From NCBI RefSeq assembly GCF_017464355.1, contig NZ_JAFUAG010000025.1:1-32177 (forward strand): a stretch of DNA of 32,177 bases, written 5' to 3'. The notes under the pieces were generated by a model that was not told the origin of the DNA, did no database searches, and saw only the letters and a list, made by a program, of their open reading frames with translations. Below are positions 1 to 8,041 of this stretch, piece after piece. Made by a program: the position numbers and the translations under genes. Every line of letters begins with the position of its first letter. Within the stretch, counting starts at the first letter, position 1. Source of the DNA: Ruminococcus sp. Its GTDB lineage: Bacteria > Bacillota > Clostridia > Oscillospirales > Ruminococcaceae.

Positions 1-555
1 CGTGGTATGGGCAGAGCTGATGAAATCATCGCAGACCTTGAAGCTGGGGGCGTTACATCGTATCGTGTGCTTGCAAGTTTCTTTTTCAAGGGAGATCACC
101 CTGATGACCACACAGCAGAACTTGCGGAGCTGAAAAAGAAATACACAGCTATCGACACGCTTATCGCCAAGATGAAAAAGCGTGACGAGCTTGCTCCCGT
201 CTACAAGGAGTACAAGAGCAAGTCGGGCTGGGGACAAAGCCGTTTCAAAAAGAAAAATGCAGACAAGATCGAGGAATACGAGCAGACGGTCAAGTATATC
301 AAGGAGCATAGGCAGCCTTATCTTGTTGACGGCAAACCGCCGACAATGCTTGACCTATTGGAAAAATCCAACGAGCTGAAAGCAAAGTATAACAGCCTTA
401 TCCCCGAACACACGGCATTTATCACCAAGCGTGATACGGCGAAGAAGTACACCCGACAGGTCAGAAACTATATCAGCGAAGAATATAACAGGCGTGAGCG
501 TGAAAAGAGCCGTCAGAGGGTACAGGCAAAGCACAAAAAGAATTATCTTGAATGA
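1..555 (+). CDS. C-terminal part of a probable conjugative-element relaxase (partial, start outside window)
   Basis: The frame is open to the left edge, so this is the 3' end of a longer gene; an internal Met at base 7 is not a convincing start because no ribosome site is visible. The visible 184 residues are highly charged and helical, with repeated Lys/Glu/Tyr runs typical of a coiled coil. The pattern (LKKKYTAIDTLIAKMKK, then VYKEYKSKSGWGQSRFKKKN, then ELKAKYNSLIPEHTAF) resembles the tail of large MobP-type relaxases of Clostridia integrative elements, where it follows the nickase domain. No catalytic residues lie in the visible part. The neighbouring surface cassette, helicase fragment and ParB gene fit an integrative conjugative element. 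Another coiled-coil mobilization protein is possible. Confidence 0.6.
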   Translation, partial: RGMGRADEIIADLEAGGVTSYRVLASFFFKGDHPDDHTAELAELKKKYTAIDTLIAKMKKRDELAPVYKEYKSKSGWGQSRFKKKNADKIEEYEQTVKYIKEHRQPYLVDGKPPTMLDLLEKSNELKAKYNSLIPEHTAFITKRDTAKKYTRQVRNYISEEYNRREREKSRQRVQAKHKKNYLE

Positions 556-634
556 TATAATGCCCTCAGACGAACGGAAATGCCCCTCAGAGCCGTCCGT
601 GATGATTATGGGGAAACTTATCCGCTGAAAAAGA

Positions 635-666
635 AAACAGCGTGAGAGCCGTTTCTCACACTGTTT
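635..666 (-). terminator. Rho-independent terminator of the surface-protein cassette
   Basis: An inverted repeat pairs AAACAG/CTGTTT and GTGAGA/TCTCAC around one C-A mismatch, with a 6-base loop. Read on the minus strand, the stem is followed by TTTTCTTTTTC, so it ends transcription of the minus-strand cassette whose last gene stops at 675. It may also stop plus-strand transcription from the relaxase gene, but the T-tract on that side is weak. Confidence 0.8.
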
Positions 667-674
667 CAAATCAA

Positions 675-1403
675 TCATTCTTCATCTTCATTATTCCGCT
701 TTTTCAGCAATACCATAAGGAAAGCCACACCGAGGAAGAAAGCAGGAACACCAATGCTTACCGCCATAACATCACCCGTGTTAGGGCTATCGTTATTCGG
801 GTAGGTCTTGTTGTCATTGGAGTTGCTTGTACCGCCATTTGAGCTTGTTGTGGTACTGCTTGCCGAGCTGTCGGTCTTGCTTGATGAATTGTCGGTCTTA
901 GAGCTGTCCGAACTTGTAGTGCTTGAACTCTCGCTTGTGGTTGTGCTTGATGTACTGTCCGTGGAGCTTGATGTAGTCGGCTCTGTTGTGGACGTGGTAG
1001 GCTCGGTAGTCGAGGTTGTAGGCTCTGCTGCTGTCTTTGTTTCGACCTCTAATGCAAGGTTTTCATACACAGGCGGCAGTTTGTATTGCCCGTTGACGAG
1101 CTTATCCGTAATATCCTCGCCATTCAGCACTACCTTGACGATCTCCTGCCCATCGGGAATATTGACCGTAATTGTAGGCTCTGAAAGCCGTTCGATGCTG
1201 AAATTATTGCCTGCTGCACCGTCAACCGAAACCGTCACTCCGTCCGATGCAATTACCGTCAGCGTATGTGCAGACGGGACGGAAACAGAGATTACAGCAC
1301 CGTCCGCAGGTGCGGTTGAAGTTGTTGTATCTTCTGCAAAGGCAGTCATAGCGCAGTAGGGGAACAAGCATAGGCATATCCCCAATACTGCTAATCTTTT
1401 CAT
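675..1403 (-). CDS. Secreted surface protein with SPNTG sortase-type anchor
   Basis: The 242-residue protein starts with a signal peptide (KRLAVLGICLCLF, cleavage likely after AFA near residue 23). It continues as a beta-rich domain of about 100 residues, then a Ser/Thr linker made of repeats such as TTSTTEP and SSSKTD (about residues 125-200). The end has SPNTG (206-210), a hydrophobic segment and the tail KKRNNEDEE, the layout of a sortase substrate with a variant LPXTG motif. It is probably anchored to the cell wall with the linker spanning the peptidoglycan. No sortase gene is in the window. It is the last gene of the cassette, 12 bases after the preceding one, with AAGGGGG as ribosome site. 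It may be the wall anchor for a structure made by the upstream paralogues; that is inference. Confidence 0.8.
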   Translation of the reverse strand: MKRLAVLGICLCLFPYCAMTAFAEDTTTSTAPADGAVISVSVPSAHTLTVIASDGVTVSVDGAAGNNFSIERLSEPTITVNIPDGQEIVKVVLNGEDITDKLVNGQYKLPPVYENLALEVETKTAAEPTTSTTEPTTSTTEPTTSSSTDSTSSTTTSESSSTTSSDSSKTDNSSSKTDSSASSTTTSSNGGTSNSNDNKTYPNNDSPNTGDVMAVSIGVPAFFLGVAFLMVLLKKRNNEDEE

Positions 1404-1415
1404 ATAACCGCCCCC

Positions 1416-1883
1416 TTACTTATCGGTGTATTCGATCTGAAATGTTACCGTGTCCTCATATTCGCCTGCATAAGCCTTATGCCAATCATCGGCGGTAATG
1501 CCTATTGTCAGGTCTGTTTTATCTCCTGCCGAGAGGTAGCTTGCCGTGGTGAACACGTTTCCCGTGGCATCTGCCTTGCCCTCATAAATTGTGTAAGGTA
1601 TCGTCTTTTCGGCATCGGCTTTGTTATCGAGCAGATTATCGCAAATCATCGTAACTTTTACGCACTTGTCAGGTTCAAGCTGTGCCGTAGTCAGCGTGAC
1701 CGCCCCGAAGTCCGTTTTTTCCTGATTAAACGGCACTTTGATATTTGTGGAGATAGTCACGATATACGCAGGGGCAACCTCTGTTGAAATGACCGCCCCT
1801 TTTTCCTCTGCTGCCGAGACAGGCATAGCCGACAGGGAAAGCAACATCATCATCGAAACACCGAGAGCTATTCTATTTTTCAT
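1416..1883 (-). CDS. Secreted beta-sandwich protein, cassette paralogue 4
   Basis: This 155-residue protein has a clear signal peptide (MMMLLSLSAMPVSA, cleavage near residue 24) and no anchor. It shares a two-ended signature with three other genes in the cassette: an N-terminal strand AYIVTISTNIKV and a C-terminal AGEYEDTVTFQIEY. It is the most divergent member, with IST where the others have IPA. I do not recognise a named family; the repeated small-strand pattern suggests an immunoglobulin-like or fimbria-like sandwich. The ribosome site GGGAGGG precedes the ATG, and the gene sits 25 bases after the preceding paralogue. It may be a subunit or ligand of a surface structure. Confidence 0.75.
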   Translation of the reverse strand: MKNRIALGVSMMMLLSLSAMPVSAAEEKGAVISTEVAPAYIVTISTNIKVPFNQEKTDFGAVTLTTAQLEPDKCVKVTMICDNLLDNKADAEKTIPYTIYEGKADATGNVFTTASYLSAGDKTDLTIGITADDWHKAYAGEYEDTVTFQIEYTDK

Positions 1884-1908
1884 GGAAAATCCCTCCCTGT
1901 TTCGTCAA

Positions 1909-2466
1909 TCATTCTCCTGCTGTCGGGGTAATATCCTCGACCTCAATGGTGAATACCACGGGATCGGTGTATGTGCCTGCATACTTCGGTGTCTCGTCCG
2001 TGGTGAACGTTACGGGCGTATTCTGCACCGCTGTGGAAGTCGCAAACTTCGCAACGATACCGCCGTTCTCCTTGTCGGTGAGCTTGCCGAACGCACCCTC
2101 AGCCGTATAGGGCAGCTTGTATTCAGCCGTTGCCGAGGTCTGCATATTGAACTTGCTTGCACTTGTCAGCGTGACAACAATTTCCTTGCCCTCATCGAGC
2201 TTTACATCGGCAGCCGAGAGCGTACCGCTGTTGGAGTATGTGCCGTCCTCACCCTTTTCAAGCGTTACCTTTGCAGGGATAGTCACGGTATAGGCAGGAT
2301 CAACGCTGAACTCGACCGTAGTGCCTGCTGTGCCGGGCTTAGGGTTCGGCATATTGTCGGGATCGGGGCTAACCGTTGTGTCGGCAAAGGCACTCATCGG
2401 AGCGATGAGCATTGACGCTGTAATCAGTGCGGATATACCGCTTATCAGTTTTTTCATTGATTTCAC
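1909..2466 (-). CDS. Secreted beta-sandwich protein, cassette paralogue 3
   Basis: The 185-residue protein has a signal peptide (LISGISALITASMLIAP, cleavage after AFA near residue 28). After a Pro/Asp-rich stretch (SPDPDNMPNPKPG) comes the cassette signature: AYTVTIPAKVTLE near the start and YAGTYTDPVVFTIEVED at the end. It has no membrane anchor or sortase motif. The ribosome site CAGGAG lies 8 bases before the ATG. It is the first paralogue after the AT-rich insertion gene at 2515-3453. Function is unknown; secretion and placement argue for a cell-surface role. Confidence 0.75.
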   Translation of the reverse strand: MKSMKKLISGISALITASMLIAPMSAFADTTVSPDPDNMPNPKPGTAGTTVEFSVDPAYTVTIPAKVTLEKGEDGTYSNSGTLSAADVKLDEGKEIVVTLTSASKFNMQTSATAEYKLPYTAEGAFGKLTDKENGGIVAKFATSTAVQNTPVTFTTDETPKYAGTYTDPVVFTIEVEDITPTAGE

Positions 2467-2514
2467 TCCTGTCTAAGCATATAAATGCTTATTTGTAGAA
2501 TTTCTTTTGTATCT

Positions 2515-3453
2515 TTACAAGACATCAGATAGAAGCTGAGCAGAAATACCCTCATCAACTAAGGCGCGCATAAAAAATTTGTAATATTCATCCAAATATC
2601 CTTTATCTGAACGTTTGTATTGTTCAGTAAATGACACCACTTGTTCAAGGACTTTCAAGCAATTTTGAGGTCGCAAACCTAACAAGAAATAAAAGTAGCT
2701 TGCCTCCAACCAGTTTTTTGTATTCGTTTTGTTATATCCATTCATAGGATCACAACCGGCTGATTTTGCCAGTCTTTGTAGTGTGCTATGGAAAACGTCT
2801 GGATCTTGTACTGTTTTGGGATTGTCTACCGCTATTAAAATACCTTTTGACTCAGTATAAAAAAATTCTTTGAGGCTATTATATGGCACATCATAGAGAA
2901 TTGGTCTTTTAATTGCTTGTTTCAATCTGAAAAAGAAGATGAGACTATCATGTTCTTTATCAGACAACTTTTCAAGCCAGCATTGAACCTTCAAATCTAT
3001 ATTTGTAACCTTGTATTCTTCTCCACCGCCTGCTTCACACACATGAATTACATTTCCCTTTATCTCTATATTTTTGTCAATTTTTGCAACGACACCAATC
3101 TCAGAACTTACGGGTGTATTCTTTGTAACATTAAACCTAACTCTGTACTTTGGAGTAACAGGAAGTGCTAATAAGCTTTTTGCAACTTTGGCGAATGGAT
3201 AGAAATCCTCAGTAAACCAAACCTCATTTTCCTTTGTTCCTTCATTATATACTGCTTCAAACGTGTAATCATATGGTGGAACTTTTTTGCCTTTTTCCAT
3301 AGACGGTTTGTTATAATTTACGATTTTTTTATATGTGTCTTCACCTATATATCTATAATAAGTGGTCAAAGGATTTAAGGTATCATTGGTGTTAGTTAAT
3401 GATGTATTAGGGACTATTGTCTGGATAAACATTTCAAGTGAATCTGCATTCAT
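2515..3453 (-). CDS. Hypothetical cytoplasmic protein, AT-rich gene inside the surface cassette
   Basis: This reads as a 312-residue protein from ATG at 3453; an in-frame TTG at 3477 would add eight residues. AAAGG and GAG lie before the ATG, neither ideally placed, so the start is uncertain. There is no signal peptide or transmembrane segment, unlike every other gene in the cassette. The base composition is visibly more AT-rich than its neighbours, with frequent AAA, ATA and TTA codons. The sequence is a mix of short strands and helices with a helical C-terminal third (about 200-312). I recognise no domain. Its different composition and location suggest a late insertion into the cassette. 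A regulatory, immunity or defence role is possible but unsupported. Confidence 0.7.
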   Translation of the reverse strand: MNADSLEMFIQTIVPNTSLTNTNDTLNPLTTYYRYIGEDTYKKIVNYNKPSMEKGKKVPPYDYTFEAVYNEGTKENEVWFTEDFYPFAKVAKSLLALPVTPKYRVRFNVTKNTPVSSEIGVVAKIDKNIEIKGNVIHVCEAGGGEEYKVTNIDLKVQCWLEKLSDKEHDSLIFFFRLKQAIKRPILYDVPYNSLKEFFYTESKGILIAVDNPKTVQDPDVFHSTLQRLAKSAGCDPMNGYNKTNTKNWLEASYFYFLLGLRPQNCLKVLEQVVSFTEQYKRSDKGYLDEYYKFFMRALVDEGISAQLLSDVL

Positions 3454-3543
3454 AACAATCTCTGCCTTTCTGCTCAACCGAGCCGAGTAAAGGGCGTATA
3501 TTCAATTATGTCACACCTCAAATGTCAAACAATGCTGTCAGTA

Positions 3544-3595
3544 ATTTATCTATCTTGCCCCACCGAGCCGCACACCGCAGCTCGGCAGGATAAAT
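3544..3595 (-). terminator. Long intercistronic hairpin between Big_2 gene and AT-rich gene
   Basis: The core stem CCGAGC/GCTCGG has an 11-base loop and is closed by TATCTTG/CAGGATA (one wobble) or alternatively ATTTATC/GATAAAT, with a CCCCA bulge. It starts directly after the stop of the Big_2 gene on the minus strand. No T-tract follows, so it may be an mRNA-stabilising or attenuating hairpin rather than a full terminator. A 9-base ACCGAGCCG is repeated at 3477 and 3562. Confidence 0.5.
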
Positions 3596-3596
3596 T

Positions 3597-4616
3597 TTAT
3601 TCTACCTCATAGGTCTTATTGGGGTCGATCTGTGCAGTAGCTGAAACCATACTGCCGTAAGGAGATTCATAAATAAATCCGTCACTACCGAATGCAGCAT
3701 AACCAGAATATATCTTTATGGTATTCGGATATTTAGCGGCCATATCATTCCATGTATCGCCCTCATAAAACTCCATCACAAGAGTCTCACCAGTATACGG
3801 TCCCGTGAAAGTGATACTGTATAGCTGTTTTACCGTAACTGTACAGGTATCGCTCTTACCGCCTGCGGTAGCTGTTATAGTAGCAGTACCCTTTGCAATA
3901 GGAGTTACAACGCCGTCCACCACAGTTGCAACGGCTTCATTATCGCTCGACCAAGTGACGGTCTTGTCAGTTGCGTTTTCAGGGAGAACGGTTGCTGTCA
4001 GCGTAGCCGTATCACCGCCTGCTGTCAGTTCGAGAGTGTTCTTATCAAGAGAAACGCCGGTTACTGTAACGGTGGCATCTTCCACCGAGATACCAAACGT
4101 CAGTGTTTCGGTATGTGTGCCTGCATAGGTCGCATCTGTCGGCTCGGAGAAAGAAAGGGTAGCTGTCTGCACATCGGGATCGGCAGTTGTATCGGGGTTA
4201 TTTGCAAAGCTCGCAACAACATCACCAACAGCAATATCCTTTGTGCCGTTATTGATAGTGTATGTAGCTGTAGAATCTCCCTTGCTGTTCTTTGCATGGA
4301 AAGTTGTCCCGTCTGCTGTTGTGGTATTGCTTGCTTCATCAAGTGTAACATTTATCTGCTTGTGCTGATCGGTGTTAAGATATACACCCTCAGCTTTAAT
4401 AGTAGCAGTACGGGCGGTGTTCAGGTCAACGGTTGCAGGGATAGTGATAGTATAAGTAGGTGATACAGCAGATTTTAGATAGCTTACCACCATACCGCCT
4501 GTTTTGTTCGTGCTACCCTGATTTATCTCTGTATCGGCAAATGCGGACATAGGAGCGATAGCCATTACAGAAGCGACAGCTACCATAGCCGCAAGAAATC
4601 TTTTTGTAGTTTTCAT
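3597..4616 (-). CDS. Secreted surface protein with Big_2 domain, cassette paralogue 2
   Basis: The 339-residue protein has a signal peptide (MAIAPMSAFA, cleavage near residue 28). Residues about 30-181 carry the cassette signature (TYTITIPATVDLN near 55-66, YAGTHTETLTFGI near 164-176). A typical bacterial Ig-like Big_2 domain follows at about 185-262, with VTGVSLDKNTLEL, ENATDKTVTWSSD and KGTATITATAGGK. About 75 more residues (YSITFTGPYTGETL to the end) form another small beta domain. There is no wall-anchor motif. It is the largest paralogue and the only one with an added adhesion-type domain, so it may be a tip or adhesin subunit. The ATG follows AAAGGAG, and the gene is 21 bases downstream of its neighbour. 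Confidence 0.8.
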   Translation of the reverse strand: MKTTKRFLAAMVAVASVMAIAPMSAFADTEINQGSTNKTGGMVVSYLKSAVSPTYTITIPATVDLNTARTATIKAEGVYLNTDQHKQINVTLDEASNTTTADGTTFHAKNSKGDSTATYTINNGTKDIAVGDVVASFANNPDTTADPDVQTATLSFSEPTDATYAGTHTETLTFGISVEDATVTVTGVSLDKNTLELTAGGDTATLTATVLPENATDKTVTWSSDNEAVATVVDGVVTPIAKGTATITATAGGKSDTCTVTVKQLYSITFTGPYTGETLVMEFYEGDTWNDMAAKYPNTIKIYSGYAAFGSDGFIYESPYGSMVSATAQIDPNKTYEVE

Positions 4617-4637
4617 TGTATATGCTCCTTTCAGCTA

Positions 4638-5147
4638 TCAAGTTGTAGGTGTTGAAATTGTAAATGTCAGCGTTTCGGTGTGTTCGCCTGCAAGGGTAGC
4701 ACCCGTTGCCGCCGAGAATGTGAGCGTAGCCGACTGTGCAGTAGTTTTTGTAGTAAACGTTGCAACGGTATCACCGATAGCCTTTTTAGTACCGTCTACA
4801 CTGATCGTGTAGTTTGCAACAGATGTACCATTCGTTGCATTGAATGTGCTACCGCTTTCAGTATAGGTTGCACCTGTCAGCTTAACAACGATTGTCTGTC
4901 CGCTTTCAAGCATAACACCCGCATCGGCGGTAATATCCTTTGTGACCTCAGCAGTATCGCTCAATGTCACGCCTGCCGGAATGGTAACGGTGTACTTGGC
5001 AGCTACATCATAGGTGACTTCGGTCTGCCCTGTCTTGGGAGTTGTATCCTGATTAACTGTTGTATCAGCAAAGACAGACATCGGAGCGAGAGCCGATACC
5101 ATTGCGAGTGACAGCAGAGCTGCCATCATCTTCTTCGTGTTTTTCAT
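4638..5147 (-). CDS. Secreted beta-sandwich protein, cassette paralogue 1
   Basis: The 169-residue protein has a signal peptide (LLSLAMVSALAPMSVFA, cleavage near residue 28). Its mature part is nearly all one domain bounded by KYTVTIPAGVTLS and LAGEHTETLTFTIS, the same signature as the other three paralogues. Composition is rich in Thr and Ala and poor in aromatic residues and Cys, as in extracellular filament or matrix proteins. The ATG follows GGAGGACGAACAG. It lies second in the cassette, 19 bases after the membrane-anchored first gene. It could be the major subunit of a surface polymer; this is inference from size and simplicity only. Confidence 0.75.
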   Translation of the reverse strand: MKNTKKMMAALLSLAMVSALAPMSVFADTTVNQDTTPKTGQTEVTYDVAAKYTVTIPAGVTLSDTAEVTKDITADAGVMLESGQTIVVKLTGATYTESGSTFNATNGTSVANYTISVDGTKKAIGDTVATFTTKTTAQSATLTFSAATGATLAGEHTETLTFTISTPTT

Positions 5148-5166
5148 CTGTTCGTCCTCCTATATA

Positions 5167-5718
5167 TTATTTTGCGATTAGTACGGTTTCCACATTCGCA
5201 CCATTAAGAGGTGTTTCCTGATCGAGTGCTATCGTGGAGATTTGTATTGTTGCGTTATATTCACCCTCCGCCAAAGGCTTGTTGAGGGTAACGTCCGTGA
5301 TTGATTGTCCCGGTGGAACGTACTTCGACTCGTATATCGTTTCACCGCTGTCTTTCAGAACAATGGTGAATTTGAAGTAACAAGGATTTCCTTCGGGATT
5401 GAGCAGAGCCATTGTGACATCAGTTGTGTCCTTTGCTATCGTGATCGACGGATAGCCGGGTATCTTGATACCGACTTCCTCACCGCCCTCATCTTTCGGC
5501 TTTTCACCCGTATATTCGCCTGCATTGGGATCAATGTCAAGCGAGGGCTTAGAGCTGGTTGCCGTATCGGAAACCGTGGTGTCGGGTTGTTTGTCCCCAA
5601 ACCACTTGCTCCAATTAGCTCCGAGCAGAACACCGCCTATCAATAAGAGCAAAATGATAATAACAGCAATGATGATATGCTTTTTCTGTATCGTAATGCC
5701 GTCCTTCTTTTCGCTCAA
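5167..5718 (-). CDS. Single-pass membrane protein, first gene of surface cassette
   Basis: The chosen start is TTG at 5718, because GGAGGTGG lies just upstream with suitable spacing; a TTG at 5739 lies on the wrong side of that ribosome site. The 183-residue product has a short Lys-rich cytoplasmic end, one transmembrane helix (IIIAVIIILLLLIGGVL), then an acidic Pro/Asp linker. An extracellular beta domain of about 100 residues contains YPSITIAKD and GQSITDVTLNKPLAEGEY. It does not carry the YTVTIPA signature of its neighbours. The gene opens the cassette and could tether or organise the secreted paralogues at the membrane. I do not know the family. Confidence 0.75.
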   Translation of the reverse strand: MSEKKDGITIQKKHIIIAVIIILLLLIGGVLLGANWSKWFGDKQPDTTVSDTATSSKPSLDIDPNAGEYTGEKPKDEGGEEVGIKIPGYPSITIAKDTTDVTMALLNPEGNPCYFKFTIVLKDSGETIYESKYVPPGQSITDVTLNKPLAEGEYNATIQISTIALDQETPLNGANVETVLIAK

Positions 5719-5739
5719 ATATACCACCTCCAACAACAA

Positions 5740-5781
5740 AAGCGCACCCCACAGGAAACACTTATCCCATAGAGTACGCTT
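5740..5781 (-). promoter_or_regulatory. Leader hairpin just upstream of the cassette's first ribosome site
   Basis: On the minus strand AAGCGTACTC pairs with GGGTGCGCTT (10 bp including G-U pairs) and is followed by TTTGTTGTTG. The hairpin ends about 10 bases before the ribosome site of the first gene. An alternative partner, TGCGCCC near 5810-5820, could compete for the same right arm. This is the layout of an attenuator, but the T-tract is interrupted. Confidence 0.4.
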
Positions 5782-5823
5782 CTATTACCAAGTATTTGAT
5801 TTCAAAAAGGGCGCAGTTATGCC

Positions 5824-5863
5824 TTGCTTGCTTGCTTGCTTGCTAGCTTGCTTGCTTGCTTGC
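5824..5863. repeat. Tetranucleotide microsatellite (TTGC)5-TAGC-(TTGC)4
   Basis: Ten 4-base units, nine of them perfect TTGC and one TAGC in the middle. On the cassette's strand this reads GCAA units starting 2 bases after the -10 box at 5866-5871, so the repeat covers the start site and the first part of the leader. Slippage would change leader length, not the -35/-10 spacing. Confidence 0.9.
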
Positions 5864-5865
5864 GC

Positions 5866-5894
5866 ATTGTACCGCATAGCCATAACCTTGTCAA
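5866..5894 (-). promoter_or_regulatory. Proximal sigma-A promoter of the surface cassette
   Basis: TTGACA (5889-5894) and TACAAT (5866-5871) are separated by exactly 17 bases on the minus strand. The predicted start falls within the TTGC microsatellite, about 140 bases upstream of the first gene. Confidence 0.8.
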
Positions 5895-5966
5895 CCCTTT
5901 CTACATAAAATTCACAAAGAATTTACATTTTGCTGATCACCAGCAGTAAACCTTTCTAATGTTGTT

Positions 5967-5995
5967 ATTATAGCACAAATTCATAGATTTGTCAA
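5967..5995 (-). promoter_or_regulatory. Distal consensus sigma-A promoter of the surface cassette
   Basis: TTGACA (5990-5995) and TATAAT (5967-5972) with a 17-base spacer, a perfect consensus. Between this and the proximal promoter lies an inverted repeat TGCTG/CAGCA (5931-5945) that could be an operator. Confidence 0.8.
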
Positions 5996-6123
5996 GGCTT
6001 TTCCGAAATTTTTACAGCGCATTGCACTGAGGAAATTTCAAATTAAGTTATACTATTGGTAAATATTGATAAAGCTATAAAGAAAAACGTCCCCCTCACA
6101 GACGAATACGGAATAAGCATCAG

Positions 6124-6175
6124 AAAAGAAAAAAGCTATGCCCTCCGCCACACACACAGTCACGGAGGACATAGC
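6124..6175 (-). terminator. Minus-strand terminator with no matching gene upstream
   Basis: GCTATG and CCTCCG pair with CATAGC and CGGAGG across one C-A mismatch, and the minus strand continues TTTTTTCTTTTC. It is a strong minus-strand terminator, yet the adjacent DNA beyond 6206 is a plus-strand helicase fragment. It probably served a gene lost at the junction near 6206-6240. The rest of 5996-6238 shows no gene. Confidence 0.65.
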
Positions 6176-6238
6176 CCTTATCATTTGAATTATACCGAAA
6201 TATAGCTGTTTTGCTATCACTTAAATTCCGTTCTTCCA

Positions 6239-8041
6239 TTTTGGGCGGCGGCAGTTTTTGGTCAGCAGAAGACAGATTGGGAACTTGCACCCGCTGGAAA
6301 CAAATTCAAGCAGCGTACAAGGATCGCTGAATTCAGCGGTCTACCCGAGCTGATGAGTATGTTCAAGCAAGTTGCTGATGTCAGGACAGCTGATACACTT
6401 AAGCTTAAAGTTCCAGAGTGTGAAACACATATCGTTAATGTTGAAGCGACTGAATTTCAGAAAACGCTCGTTCAGGAACTGGCTGACAGAGCCGATGATG
6501 TTCAAGATGGAAAGGTCGAACCTACGGTTGATAATATGCTGCGTATCACATCGGATGGAAGAAAGCTTGGACTTGACCCTCGCTTGATAGACCCTTCTTT
6601 TGAAGATGACCCAAGTACTAAACTTAATCAGTGTGTCAACAATGTATTTGACATTTACAAAAGTACAGAAACGGAAAAGCTGACACAGATAGTTTTCTGT
6701 GACCTCGGTGTCCCGCATAAAGTAATGAATGATAAGGAGGATATGGACGAAAAAAGTGTTTCTGAACAAAATTCACTGGAAGAAGAATGTGACTTTTGCG
6801 TGTATGATGATATCAGAGAAAAATTGATAGCAAAAGGTGTTTCTAAGGACGAGATAGCTTTTATACATGATGCTAAAAATGAAAAGCAGAAAACAGAGTT
6901 ATTTGAACGTGTCCGTAAAGGCGAGGTAAGAGTTCTGTTAGGCAGTACACCAAAAATGGGTACTGGTACAAACGTACAGGACAAGCTGATTGCCATTCAC
7001 GATCTGGATATACCGTGGCGACCAGCAGATTTAGAACAGCGTAAAGGCAGAATAGTTCGTCAGGGTAATCAGAATGAAAAGGTTCACGTTTATAGATATG
7101 TGACGAAAGGAACTTTTGACGCCTATTCATATCAGACTCTTGAAAACAAGCAGCAGTTTATAAGTCAGATAATGACTTCCAAAACACCAGTAAGAAGATG
7201 TGAAGATGTAGATCAGCAAGCTCTGAGTTACGCTGAGATTAAGACTCTTTGTACTGGAGACGAGCGAATTAAAGAGAAAATGCAGCTTGACAGTGAAGTC
7301 AAAGGCTTGCAAATTGAGCGTGCTGAGTACATCAATACTAAACACGACATGGAAGACAAGGTAAAGTTCGCACCAAAACAAGAGCAGAACTATCTATCCA
7401 TCATCTCAAATCTAAAAAAAGACAAAGAGCATCTGATGGAGTTGCCGTCTCCGCCTGAGTTTGCTCTTGCTATCGGTGATAAAATCTATGGTAATGAAGA
7501 TCGAACAGAGGCTGCTAAAGCTTTTGAAAAGGCATTCTTCAGCGCTGTGAATAGAAATCCTGATAAACCTGTAAAAATAGGTGAATTTCAAGGTATGCCG
7601 CTTATGGCTTCGTCAACATCGATGAATGGGACATTTATCTTCTCTGCGACACTTAACGGAGCTGCAATGCACAAGATAGACATTGGAGCTTCATTTGCAA
7701 ACAATATCAAAAGGCTGGAGGGTGTTCTGGCTGGTATAGACCAGAGGATTTCTGATATAGAAAGCAGAGTGAATGCGCTGCACATCGACGTTGCCGAAGC
7801 TGAAAAAATAATTGCTACGCCATTTGCTCACGAAGAAGAACTGAAAACTAAGTCAGAAAGACTTGACCAGCTTACTGAAGAACTGAACAAGGCTGCTATG
7901 ACAATTAAAGAAAACAGCAAGGGCAGGCAACGTACAAACTTTTTTGATGTTGCAAAGCTGAAGAAAGAAGCAGCGAAATGCAGAAATACTTTAGACAAAC
8001 AGCAGAACAACAAAAAGAAGGTCAGCGGTATTGAGGATTAA
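6239..8041 (+). pseudogene. 5'-truncated SNF2-type helicase end of a conjugative-element methylase/helicase
   Basis: Family-like sequence begins before the first Met at 6353: the frame reads FWAAAVFGQQKTDWELAPAG, then LPELMSMFKQVADV, motifs of the giant DNA methylase/SNF2 helicase proteins of Firmicutes integrative elements. A stop at 6203 shuts the frame, and no start or ribosome site fits. The remaining ~600 residues contain the second RecA-like lobe: GSTPKMGTGTNVQDKL, then DLDIPWRPADLEQRKGR and RIVRQGNQNEKVHVYR (helicase motifs V and VI). GTFDAYSYQTLENK follows, then a long coiled-coil tail. The Walker A and B motifs and the methylase domain are missing, so it should not act as an ATPase. 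The full-length family is several times longer. The stop codon abuts the palindrome at 8041. Confidence 0.8.

Noticed and set aside
808-1359. Long plus-strand frame opposite the SPNTG protein gene
   Set aside because: It is a mirror of the Ser/Thr-rich linker codons, giving artificial Val/Leu/Ser repeats; the minus-strand protein has a signal peptide and wall anchor.
5465-5908. Plus-strand frame through the TTGC repeats giving CLLA repeats
   Set aside because: It runs antisense to the membrane protein and its promoters, with no ribosome site.
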